A DNA stretch of 64,000 nucleotides, from NCBI RefSeq assembly GCF_024701375.2, contig NZ_CP113910.1, positions 1,860,001 through 1,924,000 on the forward strand, given 5' to 3'. Below are positions 56,663 through 64,000 of this stretch, in pieces. Each line of letters begins with the position of its first letter. The stretch's first letter is position 1. The notes under the pieces are model-generated. The model saw nothing but the letters and a program-made list of their open reading frames with translations. It did not search any database and was not told the DNA's origin. The DNA comes from Streptomyces sp. KMM 9044 (GTDB lineage: Bacteria > Actinomycetota > Actinomycetes > Streptomycetales > Streptomycetaceae). Both the position numbers and the translations under genes were made by a program.

Positions 56663-58018
56663 ATGGGACGCCACCGACGCTCCGCCGCCGGCCGCGCCGC
56701 CACGGGCCGCGCCGCCACGGGGGTCACTCAGCACGACGACCTGCACGACGGAGGCCACGGCCCGCTGGGTGCTCACGCCGAAGACGCTCCGACCATGGGC
56801 ATCGCCCCCTATCTGAACCCGGAGGCGTACGCCGAGACGGCTGCGAGGAGCGAGGCATACCTCTTCGCGACGGAGAACGCTTCCGAAGGCGGCCACTCGG
56901 GGAACTTCACTCAGGGCGGCTTCTCCGCAGGTGCCGCCCACCGGGAGAACCACCAGGGGTACGGCCACCGGAACGACCGCTTCTCCGCGCGCCCGGACCG
57001 CTCCAGGTTCGCTGACACGGCCGCCGCCGACACGGCCGTCTTCGCGAGTGACGGCCTCCGGCGCGGGGACCTCCCGCAGAGCGGCTCCCCGGACGACGGC
57101 TTCACGCCCGGCGAGAGCGACCGGCACGCGGGGGGACGACGCCGGAAGAAGAAGGCCGCGACCCCGGTCCGCACCGGTCTGCTCGGGGTGTCCGCCGCGG
57201 TGGCCCTCGGCACGGTCGCGGTGGCCACGGGCGTGGTGCCCGGCCTCGACAACTACAAACTGGGGGGCGACCGCACCCCCGGCGACAGCGTGGAGGCCGC
57301 GGGCACCCCGACCAACGCGCCCGGCGGACTGGGTGGCACCTCGGACAGTCTCGAGAGCCCGAGCCGCGACGCCGGCGAATCCGCGAGCCGCGACGCCGAC
57401 CGCGCCGCCTCCCCCGCACCCTCACCGTCGGACTCCTCGGACGAGAAGGAGAAGAAGACTCCGGAGAGCAAGGCGCCCGCCGAAGCGGAATCGGCGGAGG
57501 AGAAGGAGAAGGAGAAGGAGAAGGAGAAGCCTTCGACGACACCGAGCGAGGAGGTGTCCGAGAAGACGACGGCTGCGGAGCGCAGGACCGCTCCGCAGCC
57601 GGAGAAGGAGGCGCCCAGCAGCCCGGTGACCGTCTCCGAGGAGGCCGCCGCCGGAGCCCAGGTGCTCCGGCTGGTCAACCAGGAGCGGGCCAAGGTGGGC
57701 TGCAGCCCGGTGGCCGCGAACAGCGCGCTGACCGGTCTGGCCACGGCGTTCAGCAAGGACATGGCCGACCGCGGCTTCTTCGACCACACCGACCCCGACG
57801 GCGACACACCGTGGGACCGGGCGTCGGCGGCCGGGATATCCGACCTCGGCGGCGAGAACATCGCCCGCGGCCAGGCCACCGCCGCGGCGGCCATGGAAGC
57901 CTGGATGAACAGCCCCGGCCACAAGGCGAACATCCTGAACTGCGACTTCAAGACGCTGGGCGTGGGCGTGCACTTCGGCTCCGGCGGCCCGTGGTGGACC
58001 CAGAACTTCGGCTACTAG
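56663..58018 (+). CDS. CAP-domain (SCP/PR-1) extracytoplasmic protein
   Basis: A 451-residue protein. Residues 1-165 are a cytoplasmic, disordered stretch starting MGRHRRSAAGRAATGR. A membrane segment near 170-190 (LLGVSAAVALGTVAVATGVV) is followed by a Ser/Pro/Glu/Lys-rich linker with a run of KE repeats. The CAP domain fills residues 330-451: VLRLVNQERAKVGCSPV, MADRGFFDHTDPDGDTPW, LGGENIARG and AWMNSPGHKANILN. ATG 56663 follows GAGGAAGG. CAP proteins act outside the membrane; the target here is unknown. A 56-base arm palindrome follows. Confidence 0.88.
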   Translation: MGRHRRSAAGRAATGRAATGVTQHDDLHDGGHGPLGAHAEDAPTMGIAPYLNPEAYAETAARSEAYLFATENASEGGHSGNFTQGGFSAGAAHRENHQGYGHRNDRFSARPDRSRFADTAAADTAVFASDGLRRGDLPQSGSPDDGFTPGESDRHAGGRRRKKKAATPVRTGLLGVSAAVALGTVAVATGVVPGLDNYKLGGDRTPGDSVEAAGTPTNAPGGLGGTSDSLESPSRDAGESASRDADRAASPAPSPSDSSDEKEKKTPESKAPAEAESAEEKEKEKEKEKPSTTPSEEVSEKTTAAERRTAPQPEKEAPSSPVTVSEEAAAGAQVLRLVNQERAKVGCSPVAANSALTGLATAFSKDMADRGFFDHTDPDGDTPWDRASAAGISDLGGENIARGQATAAAAMEAWMNSPGHKANILNCDFKTLGVGVHFGSGGPWWTQNFGY

Positions 58019-58062
58019 GGGTTCACCCCACCGGTTCACCCACCAGAGGGTCACAGCGGGAG

Positions 58063-58122
58063 GCGCACGGAACCCGGACGGCGGCCGGGGACGTCCCCGG
58101 CCGCCGTCCGGGTTCCGTGCGC
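58063..58122 (+). terminator. 60-bp perfect palindrome, terminator of the CAP gene
   Basis: Arms 58063-58090 and 58095-58122 pair over 28 positions around ACGT, which is itself self-complementary. It starts GCGCACGGAACCCGG. It lies 45 bases after the stop and is unusually long. Confidence 0.85.
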
Positions 58123-58204
58123 ACTTCTTCGCGCGGGCTTCCCCGCGCTGTCGTGTGGTGAGTGCGACCTGCTGGTGAGCGCTGCGCCGAAGTAGGCTGA
58201 AGAC

Positions 58205-58615
58205 ATGACCACCACGCGGCCCCACCCGGAGGACTCGGCGGAGCAGCGGCTCCCCTACGACGTGTTCGCCAAGGGGTGTCCGTCGCGCGGCACGCTGGAG
58301 CATGTGACGGGACGCTGGGGCGCGCTGACGCTCGGGGCACTGTGCGGGGGATCGCTGCGCTTCAACGAGTTGCGCCGCCGCGTCGACGGCGTGAGCGAGA
58401 AGATGCTCTCCCAGACGCTGCACGCGCTGGAGCGCGACGGCCTGGTGCACCGTGAGGCCCAGCCCACCAACCCGCCCCGGGTGGACTACGAACTCACCCC
58501 GCTGGGCCACGAGGTGGCACGGCGGGTGCTGTCCCTCATCCATTTCCTGGAGGGCAGGATGGACGACGTGCTCCAGGCCCACGAGCGCTACGACGAGACG
58601 CGCGGGGCCCGCTGA
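58205..58615 (+). CDS. HxlR-family winged-helix regulator
   Basis: A 136-residue regulator. The family Cys lies in [18 protein letters not shown] near residue 25. Winged-helix segments are [20 protein letters not shown] and [18 protein letters not shown]. HxlR proteins often sense reactive species or aldehydes. ATG 58205 is chosen. Its 3' end overlaps mutM by 28 bases, tail to tail. Target unknown. Confidence 0.88.
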   Translation: MTTTRPHPEDSAEQRLPYDVFAKGCPSRGTLEHVTGRWGALTLGALCGGSLRFNELRRRVDGVSEKMLSQTLHALERDGLVHREAQPTNPPRVDYELTPLGHEVARRVLSLIHFLEGRMDDVLQAHERYDETRGAR

Positions 58616-59448
58616 CATTTCGGGCAGAAGCAGCTGGACCGGTTCATCCAGGGCCGTCGGCGCATCGGCGTACCGCAGCGGCGGCAGGGCAGGCCCTCCC
58701 GGCCGTAGGCGTCCAGGGAGCGGTCGAAGTAGCCCGACTCGCCGTTGACGTTGACGTACAGGCTGTCGAAGCTGGTGCCGCCCGCCGCGAGAGCGGCGTT
58801 CATCACGTCCCGGACATGGGCCAGGAGGAGCTGGGAGCGTGGGCGGGTGAAGGTCTCCGTGGGGTGCTCGTAGTGGACGTGGGCCCGCCACAGCGCCTCG
58901 TCCGCGTAGATGTTGCCCACTCCGCTGATCAGGGACTGGTCGAGCAGGGCCCGCTTGATCGTGGTGCGCTTGCGGCGCAGCGCCCGGTGGAAGGCCTCGT
59001 CGTCGAAGAGCGGGTCGAGCGGGTCGCGGGCGATGTGCGCGATGACGTCGGGCAGCCCGTCGGGGGTGTTGCCGTGCAGTGAGAGCCCGCCGAAGGTGCG
59101 CTGGTCGACGAAGCGGAGCTCGGTGTCCAGGTCGTCGGCGAAGCGGACGCGGACACGCAGGTGCTTCTCGTCAGCGGCGGTGTGCGGCTGGACCAGCAGC
59201 TGGCCGCTCATTCCGAGGTGGGCCAGGACCGACTGGTCCGCGTCCTCGAGGGGCAGCCACAGGTACTTCCCGCGGCGGCTGGGAACACCGACGCGGTGGC
59301 CCTTCAGCCGGTGCGCGAAGTCGTCGGCGCCGGCGAGGTGGCGGCGCACCGCGCGCGGGTGCAGCACCTCGGCCTCGGCGACGGTCCGGTGGGCGACCCA
59401 CCGCTCCAGTCCGCGCCGTACGACCTCGACCTCGGGCAGCTCGGGCAT
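58588..59448 (-). CDS. mutM: Formamidopyrimidine-DNA glycosylase
   Basis: A 286-residue base-excision repair enzyme that removes 8-oxoguanine and FapyG. It starts [14 protein letters not shown] after Met, giving the catalytic Pro and Glu. The zinc finger at the C-terminus has CRRCG and [11 protein letters not shown] 59448 follows GGGGAAAGGAACC. rnc lies upstream, separated by a terminator. Confidence 0.94.
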   Translation of the reverse strand: MPELPEVEVVRRGLERWVAHRTVAEAEVLHPRAVRRHLAGADDFAHRLKGHRVGVPSRRGKYLWLPLEDADQSVLAHLGMSGQLLVQPHTAADEKHLRVRVRFADDLDTELRFVDQRTFGGLSLHGNTPDGLPDVIAHIARDPLDPLFDDEAFHRALRRKRTTIKRALLDQSLISGVGNIYADEALWRAHVHYEHPTETFTRPRSQLLLAHVRDVMNAALAAGGTSFDSLYVNVNGESGYFDRSLDAYGREGLPCRRCGTPMRRRPWMNRSSCFCPKCQRAPRVSS

Positions 59449-59484
59449 GGTTCCTTTCCCCTCCGAGGACCGGTCTCCACGACC

Positions 59485-59529
59485 GCGGCCCGAGTGCCCG
59501 CCCCCTTCCGGGGCGGGCACTCGGGCCGC
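59485..59529 (-). terminator. Terminator after rnc
   Basis: A perfect 20-bp stem (GCGGCCCGAGTGCCCGCCCC with its complement at 59510-59529) has a 5-base loop. It lies 84 bases after the rnc stop and upstream of mutM. Confidence 0.85.
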
Positions 59530-59613
59530 GCTCTGCGCGTGTCGCGACCACCCCGACGCTCGCGGGTGCCGCGTGATCCGTGGACGTGTGCGCGGTGCGC
59601 GTGCGTACGATCG

Positions 59614-60480
59614 TCAGGCGGAGGCCGCCGACGTGTCGGCGGCAGGCTCGGCGAACGTCTCCGTGCCTGCCCCCGCGCTCGCCTCGACGGCCGGACCGGC
59701 CGCTTCGGCGCAGGCAGCCGCTTCGGCGCGCTCGTTCGTCGCGGCCCGGATGGACCGCCAGGCGGACTCGGCGGCCTGCTGCTCCGCCTCCTTCTTGCTG
59801 CGGCCGGTGCCGGTGCCGTACGAGACGCCTCCGACGCGGGCGGCAGCAGTGAAGATCTTCTCGTGGTCGGGACCGGTCTCCGTGACCAGGTACTCGGGCA
59901 CACCGAGTCCTTCGGTCGCGGTGAGCTCCTGGAGACTGGTCTTCCAGTCCAGGCCGGCACCGAGGTTGGAGGACTTCTCGATCAGCGGGTCGAACAGGCG
60001 GTGCACCAGCTCCGCCGCCGAGTCGAGCCCCCGGTCGAGATAGACCGCGCCGATCACCGCTTCGAGGGTGTCGGCGAGGATGGACGCCTTGTCCCGGCCA
60101 CCCGTGCCCTCTTCACCGCGGCCGAGCCGGATGAAGGAACCGAGGTCGAGCCCGCGGCCCACCTCCGCCAGCGCACGCGAGTTGACCACCGCGGCCCGCA
60201 GCTTGGCCAGCTGGCCTTCGGGCAGGTCGGGGTGGGTGCGGTACAGCGTGTCCGTGACGACGAGGCCGAGCACGGAGTCCCCGAGGAACTCCAGCCGCTC
60301 GTTCGTCGGCAGACCGCCGTTCTCGTACGCGTAGGAACGGTGGGTCAGCGCACGCACCAGAAGGGCGGACTCGAGCCGGTAGCCGAGCCGCCCTTCCAGA
60401 AGCGTGTGGGACGAGGCCTGGTTGCTGTCCGCCGGTCCGCTCCCGCTCACACGGGGCGACTGCTTCTTGGGCGTGGACAC
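59614..60480 (-). CDS. rnc: Ribonuclease III
   Basis: A 288-residue double-strand RNase. The signature is [18 protein letters not shown] near residue 60, the second acidic site [16 protein letters not shown] near 130. A dsRNA-binding domain ([20 protein letters not shown]) is at 200-245. The last 40 residues are Ala/Glu-rich. GTG 60480 follows GAGAGG. In Streptomyces rnc is known as absB and its loss blocks antibiotic production. Confidence 0.94.
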   Translation of the reverse strand: MSTPKKQSPRVSGSGPADSNQASSHTLLEGRLGYRLESALLVRALTHRSYAYENGGLPTNERLEFLGDSVLGLVVTDTLYRTHPDLPEGQLAKLRAAVVNSRALAEVGRGLDLGSFIRLGRGEEGTGGRDKASILADTLEAVIGAVYLDRGLDSAAELVHRLFDPLIEKSSNLGAGLDWKTSLQELTATEGLGVPEYLVTETGPDHEKIFTAAARVGGVSYGTGTGRSKKEAEQQAAESAWRSIRAATNERAEAAACAEAAGPAVEASAGAGTETFAEPAADTSAASA

Positions 60481-60499
60481 AGTGCCTCTCACCAGCCGC

Positions 60500-60673
60500 T
60501 CAGACCTCGAGGACCTGGCGCTTGTTGTAGGTGCCGCAAGACGGGCACGCGATGTGCTGCTGCTTGGGCTCGTGACAGCGCTCGCACGCAACCAGGGTGG
60601 GGACCGCAGCCTTCCACTGCGACCGGCGGTGGCGCGTGTTGCTGCGCGACATCTTCCGCTTCGGAACAGCCAC
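60500..60673 (-). CDS. rpmF: 50S ribosomal protein L32
   Basis: A 57-residue L32: [19 protein letters not shown] after the start, with a CxxC...CxxC zinc ribbon in CERCHEPK and [11 protein letters not shown] 60673 starts two bases after the DUF177 stop, as is usual. The presence of all four Cys suggests the zinc-containing (C+) form. Confidence 0.95.
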   Translation of the reverse strand: MAVPKRKMSRSNTRHRRSQWKAAVPTLVACERCHEPKQQHIACPSCGTYNKRQVLEV

Positions 60674-60675
60674 GG

Positions 60676-61320
60676 CTACTTCTCCTGCTTCTCGTCGACG
60701 CCCGGTTCGGCGCCGCTCATCTCGTCCTTCTCGCCATCTTCGAGTGAACCGGCGAGTCCCTGCAGTGCCGCCCAACGGATGTCGACGGCGTCGTGGTGGT
60801 GGTCCGGGTCGTCCGCGAGCCGGGCTCCGCATTCGGAGCACAGGCCGGGGCAGTCGTCCTGGCACACCGGCTGCATCGGCAGTGCGAGCACCACCGCATC
60901 GCGCAGCACGGTCTCGAGGTCGAACATGCCGTCCTCGATGAAAAGCCTGTCCTCGTTGTCCTCGGCGTCGTCCCCCGGTTCCGCCTTCACGCGGCCCCGG
61001 TCGTCGGCGTCATGGTACGAGAACATCTCCTGGTACTCCGCGACGAGCTCCCGCTCGAGCGGCTCCAGACACCTTACGCACTCCCCCTCGGCCGTCGCAC
61101 GGGCGGTGCCGGTGACGAGCACCCCTTCCATGACCGACTCGAGCCGGAGTCCGAGTTCCACCGGGGCGCCTTCCGGCACTCCGATGACTCCCTGGATCCC
61201 GAGGTCCCCGGGCGCCTCGATCGAGCGGGTCAGGCGCTGCAGCGCGCCCGGCCTCCGTCCCAGCTCGTGTGTGTCGAACACGAGGGGATTGCGGTGGTCG
61301 AGGCGGGCGTTCAGAGCCAT
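60676..61320 (-). CDS. YceD-family DUF177 protein
   Basis: A 214-residue protein with two pairs of cysteines: CVRCLEPL and [12 protein letters not shown]. It starts [20 protein letters not shown]. The rpmF gene follows it directly, as in most bacteria. YceD is thought to act in 23S rRNA or ribosome assembly. The last 40 residues are acidic. Confidence 0.9.
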   Translation of the reverse strand: MALNARLDHRNPLVFDTHELGRRPGALQRLTRSIEAPGDLGIQGVIGVPEGAPVELGLRLESVMEGVLVTGTARATAEGECVRCLEPLERELVAEYQEMFSYHDADDRGRVKAEPGDDAEDNEDRLFIEDGMFDLETVLRDAVVLALPMQPVCQDDCPGLCSECGARLADDPDHHHDAVDIRWAALQGLAGSLEDGEKDEMSGAEPGVDEKQEK

Positions 61321-61514
61321 TCCTGCTTTCGGTCTTCGAGCTCGGGGATACGCTGCCCCCTTGTGTCCCGGGCAGCGTGGATCGCGGACGTCTACGAAGG
61401 CAGCGCAACGCACACACGACCGATGAGCCAGGATACTGGACCTTCGGCTCTCGTCCCAATCCGGGCCGGTGGGAGCGGGTACCGGGCGGCGCCGGCCGGG
61501 CCGTGGCCGGGCCG

Positions 61515-62639
61515 TCAGCCGTTGCCGCGGCCCTGTTCGTAGGCGCGCAGCTGCTCGGCGCTGATCATGCTGGTGTCGAAGAGACTGGTCTCGTCGAGGA
61601 CGGCCGGGTTCTGCTGCTGCGGGGCGTAGTCCTGCCGGCCCTGGCCGGGGTCGTAGGCCGGCTGCTGCGGCGTCCCGTAGCCCTGGTAGGCGGCGTACGG
61701 GTCGGCCTGCAGGCCGGCGGACTGCTGCGGATAGCCGTACGGGTCCTGCCCCCCGCCGTACTGCTGCTGGTAGCCGCCGTACGGATCGGGCTGCTGGTTC
61801 TGCTGCTCGTAGCCGTACGCCTGTTGCTGCTGGGCGTAGTCCTGCTGTGCGGCCAGCGGAGCCTGCTGGGGCTGGTCGGGCACGGTCTGCTGGGGCCGGG
61901 CGGGCCGCTGGGCCGGGGCGTCCGACATGGCCGCGAGGTCGGCGAGGTAGTCGGCGTCGCTGGAGTGCTGGACCGTCGTCATGTCCTCGGAGAGGGCACC
62001 GAGGTCGTCGCTGGCGATCCGGCCGTGCAGGGTCTGGCGGCCCCGGCCGACCGCCTCCAGGGTCTTGGCGAGGACCGCCTCGAAGGCGCCGAGCTTGACG
62101 TCGACGTATGCGTCGGCACTACGGCGCAGGGTCTCCGGGTCGTGGCTGCGCTCGAGGGCGTCCTCGTCCTCGTAGCCCTGCTCGTCGAGTCCGGGGCCGG
62201 TGCCGAGCAGCTTCTCGCGGCCGCGGCCGACGGAGCCGAGAGTCTTGGTGAGGACGACCTCGAAGTTGGCGAGCTTGGAGTCGACGTAGTCGTCGGCCTC
62301 GGCACGGACCTCTTCGGCCTCCTTGCGGGCCTCGGTGAGAATCCGGTCGGCCTCGGACTGGGAGCGGCGGGCGACCTCGGTGCCGGAGACCAGGGAGCCG
62401 CGTTCGGCGTGCGCGCCCTCGATGATCCGCTCGGCCTCCTGGCGGGCCTGCTCGACCATCTGCTCGCGGCCCCCGATGAGTTCCTGGGCCTGGGCGAGGG
62501 AGTCGGGCAGCGCCGCGCGCACCTCTTCGAGCATCGAGAGCAGTTCGGCGCGATTGACCACGCACGAGGCCGACATGGGCATCGACCGGGCCCCGGAGAC
62601 CAGGTCGACGATCTCGTCCAGCTTCTTCTGCACGTCCAC
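61515..62639 (-). CDS. DivIVA-like coiled-coil cell-division protein with Gln-rich tail
   Basis: A 374-residue protein. Coiled coil spans residues 35-130 (MLEEVRAALPDSLAQAQELI). Two homologous 31-residue segments, starting YVDSKLANFEVVLTKTL and YVDVKLGAFEAVLAKTL, each end in VGRGR. The last 130 residues are Gln/Tyr/Pro/Gly-rich (YGGYQQQYGGG) and disordered. Such genes upstream of coaD are often named ATP synthase b-like; similar coiled-coil proteins in mycobacteria act at poles and septa. GTG 62639 is used. Confidence 0.8.
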   Translation of the reverse strand: MDVQKKLDEIVDLVSGARSMPMSASCVVNRAELLSMLEEVRAALPDSLAQAQELIGGREQMVEQARQEAERIIEGAHAERGSLVSGTEVARRSQSEADRILTEARKEAEEVRAEADDYVDSKLANFEVVLTKTLGSVGRGREKLLGTGPGLDEQGYEDEDALERSHDPETLRRSADAYVDVKLGAFEAVLAKTLEAVGRGRQTLHGRIASDDLGALSEDMTTVQHSSDADYLADLAAMSDAPAQRPARPQQTVPDQPQQAPLAAQQDYAQQQQAYGYEQQNQQPDPYGGYQQQYGGGQDPYGYPQQSAGLQADPYAAYQGYGTPQQPAYDPGQGRQDYAPQQQNPAVLDETSLFDTSMISAEQLRAYEQGRGNG

Positions 62640-62736
62640 CGTGTGCTCGCCACTCTCTACAGCTGTGTTGGAGACGGACGCAACGACTGTACGACTCTGG
62701 GGCGGGTGGGGAACACCGCCCGGCGGATTACCCGGA

Positions 62737-62768
62737 GGCAGGCCCGCACCCCGGGCCCCGGGCCTGCC
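62737..62768 (-). terminator. Terminator after coaD
   Basis: GGCAGGCCCG and CGGGCCTGCC pair around 12 bases. A second short hairpin lies nearer the coaD stop at 62775-62803. The pair would separate coaD from the divIVA-like gene. Confidence 0.65.
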
Positions 62769-62816
62769 CGATGCCGTCGCGCGCCCGGATTCCGCGCGGA
62801 CGGCACTCGGGCGCTC

Positions 62817-63296
62817 TCAGTCCTTGCGGAGGCGCTCGGAGAGGACGGAGAGGACCTCCGGGGGCACCAGGTGAGAGACGTCGCCGCCCCAGGTGGCGAC
62901 CTCCTTGACCAGGGAGGACGACAGGAAGCTGTAGGTGGGGTTGGTGGGGATGAAGAGGGTCTCCACGCCCGAGAGGCCGTTGTTCATCTGGGCCATCTGC
63001 AGCTCGTAGTCGAAGTCGCTGACCGCGCGCAGGCCCTTGACGATCGCGGGAATGCCGCGCTGCTTGCAGAAGTCGACGAGCAGGCCGTGGAAGGCCTCGA
63101 CCCGGACGTTCCCGTACTCGGCGGTGACCCGGCCGATCAGGTCGATCCGCTCCTCGACCTTGAAGAGGCCCTTCTTGGACTGGTTGATCATCACCGCGAC
63201 GTAGACCTCGTCGTAGAGACTCGAGGCTCGGGCGATGATGTCGAGATGTCCGTTGGTGATCGGGTCGAACGACCCGGGACAGACGGCGCGGCGCAC
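62817..63296 (-). CDS. coaD: Phosphopantetheine adenylyltransferase
   Basis: A 159-residue enzyme, the exact length of E. coli CoaD. The nucleotidyl-transferase motif is GSFDPITNGH; the distal SFLSSSLVKE loop is also present. It converts 4'-phosphopantetheine to dephospho-CoA. GTG 63296 (RRAVCPGSFD) has GAGGG seven bases upstream; ATG 63326, overlapping the rsmD stop as ATGA, is an alternative giving 10 more residues. Confidence 0.93.
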   Translation of the reverse strand: MRRAVCPGSFDPITNGHLDIIARASSLYDEVYVAVMINQSKKGLFKVEERIDLIGRVTAEYGNVRVEAFHGLLVDFCKQRGIPAIVKGLRAVSDFDYELQMAQMNNGLSGVETLFIPTNPTYSFLSSSLVKEVATWGGDVSHLVPPEVLSVLSERLRKD

Positions 63297-63322
63297 TGGT
63301 GATCCCTCGCTCTCCGGTCCGG

Positions 63323-63910
63323 TCATTGTGCGTCTTCGCACGGAGCGGCGGCGCGACCGTACCAAAACGTTCCCTCGCCGTAACGACGGGACCGGAGAGC
63401 TTCGAAGCCGGACGGCCACGCGAACTCCCCGCCTCTGGTGCTGCGCTCCACGGTGACGAGGGCTTCGTCGGCGAGCCAGCCCCCGGTACGGAGTGTGAGC
63501 AGGATCTCGCGCAGATCGTCGTCGGAGACGGCGTACGGGGGGTCGAGGAAGACGACGTCGTACGGCTCGGCCGGCGGGGGCGTGCGGACGACCTGTTCCA
63601 CTTTGCCCGGTCTGACCTCGGCGCCGGGCAGCCCGAGTGCCTTGACGTTGTCCCGGACGGTGCGGACGGCCCGGGTGTCGGCCTCGACGAGGAGGCTGTG
63701 CCCCGCTCCCCGGGACAGGGCCTCCAGACCGACGGCACCGGAACCGGCGTACAGGTCGAGGACGCGCTCGCCGTGCAGCGGGCCGCCGAGGAGGGCCTGC
63801 CAGGTGGAGAACAGTCCTTCGCGCGCCCGGTCGGAGGTGGGGCGGGTGCCGTTGCCCGGCGGTACGCCCAGGCGGCGTCCGCCGGCCAGGCCGGCGATCA
63901 CGCGGGTCAT
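63323..63910 (-). CDS. rsmD: 16S rRNA (guanine966-N2)-methyltransferase
   Basis: A 195-residue methyltransferase. SAM-binding VLDLYAGSGAVGLEALSRGA lies near residue 50, and the catalytic DPPY near 122 in VFLDPPYAVS. It methylates G966 of 16S rRNA. ATG 63910 gives MTRVIAGLAGGRRLGVPPG. coaD follows with overlap or a 26-base gap depending on the start, the usual rsmD-coaD pair. Confidence 0.94.
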   Translation of the reverse strand: MTRVIAGLAGGRRLGVPPGNGTRPTSDRAREGLFSTWQALLGGPLHGERVLDLYAGSGAVGLEALSRGAGHSLLVEADTRAVRTVRDNVKALGLPGAEVRPGKVEQVVRTPPPAEPYDVVFLDPPYAVSDDDLREILLTLRTGGWLADEALVTVERSTRGGEFAWPSGFEALRSRRYGEGTFWYGRAAAPCEDAQ

Positions 63911-63924
63911 GTCCTCGTCCTTGT

Positions 63925-63964
63925 CCTTGGCCGTCCTTGGCCGTCCTTGGCCGTCCTTGGCCGT
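63925..63964. repeat. Four copies of a 10-bp repeat before rsmD
   Basis: CCTTGGCCGT is repeated at 63925, 63935, 63945 and 63955. It lies 15 bases upstream of the rsmD start codon on the minus strand, so it may alter the leader. Confidence 0.85.
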
Positions 63965-64000
63965 GCCGGTGTGCCGACCGGTGTGCCGGCCAGTGCCCGG

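Overview
This 64 kb window is high-GC actinobacterial DNA, almost certainly from a Streptomyces chromosome. Evidence is the whiG sporulation sigma factor, an nsdA-type developmental regulator, four adjacent type I signal peptidases (the sipW-X-Y-Z arrangement), a LAETG sortase-anchored surface protein, frequent GTG starts and third-position GC bias. From memory, gene order follows the Streptomyces coelicolor SCO567x to SCO556x block read backwards, with some stretches missing. No plasmid, phage, rRNA or convincing tRNA was seen.

Region 1 (1-9.4 kb) is a polyamine-utilisation and nucleoside region that looks damaged. It holds a PuuB-like FAD oxidoreductase, the 3' part of a PotC-type permease fused to the front of an unrelated DUF4190 membrane protein (the rest of a potABCD system is absent), adenosine deaminase, a glycerophosphodiester phosphodiesterase, an aminobutyraldehyde dehydrogenase, its divergent Lrp/AsnC regulator and a frameshifted aminotransferase. 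Region 2 (9.4-18.1 kb) has a degenerate ABC ATPase with a membrane partner, a VOC protein, the LAETG surface protein behind a near-consensus promoter, a mycothiol-dependent-type enzyme and a three-gene thiamine-type ABC importer preceded by a clear TPP riboswitch.

Region 3 (18.1-38.5 kb) is mainly housekeeping on the minus strand: rlmN, cdsA-frr-pyrH, tsf-rpsB, whiG, dprA-comM-yraN, a DUF2469 gene, a NUDIX gene, the sip cluster, rplS-trmD-rimM-khpA-rpsP, and a HExxH protein. Region 4 (38.5-51.7 kb) carries a frameshifted methyltransferase, ffh, the nitrogen operon amtB-glnK-glnD with a GlnR-type box, nsdA, a primase/polymerase-like gene, ftsY and a GlcP-type sugar permease that has lost about 200 internal residues. 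Region 5 (51.7-64 kb) holds smc, a small coiled-coil gene, acylphosphatase, a CAP-domain surface protein, an HxlR regulator, mutM, rnc, rpmF with a DUF177 gene, a DivIVA-like coiled-coil protein, coaD and rsmD.

The most notable signals are: (a) the DUF4190-PotC fusion joined inside a 7-bp tandem repeat; (b) the internally deleted glucose permease; (c) two 87-bp intergenic modules at 19278-19364 and 41672-41758 that each look like two type I-E-like CRISPR repeats around one 32-33 nt spacer, with no cas genes nearby; (d) an ABC ATPase lacking Q-loop, signature and H-switch residues; and (e) paired operator-like palindromes between glcP and smc. Several genes carry single-base indels, so sequencing or assembly error must be weighed against real gene decay.
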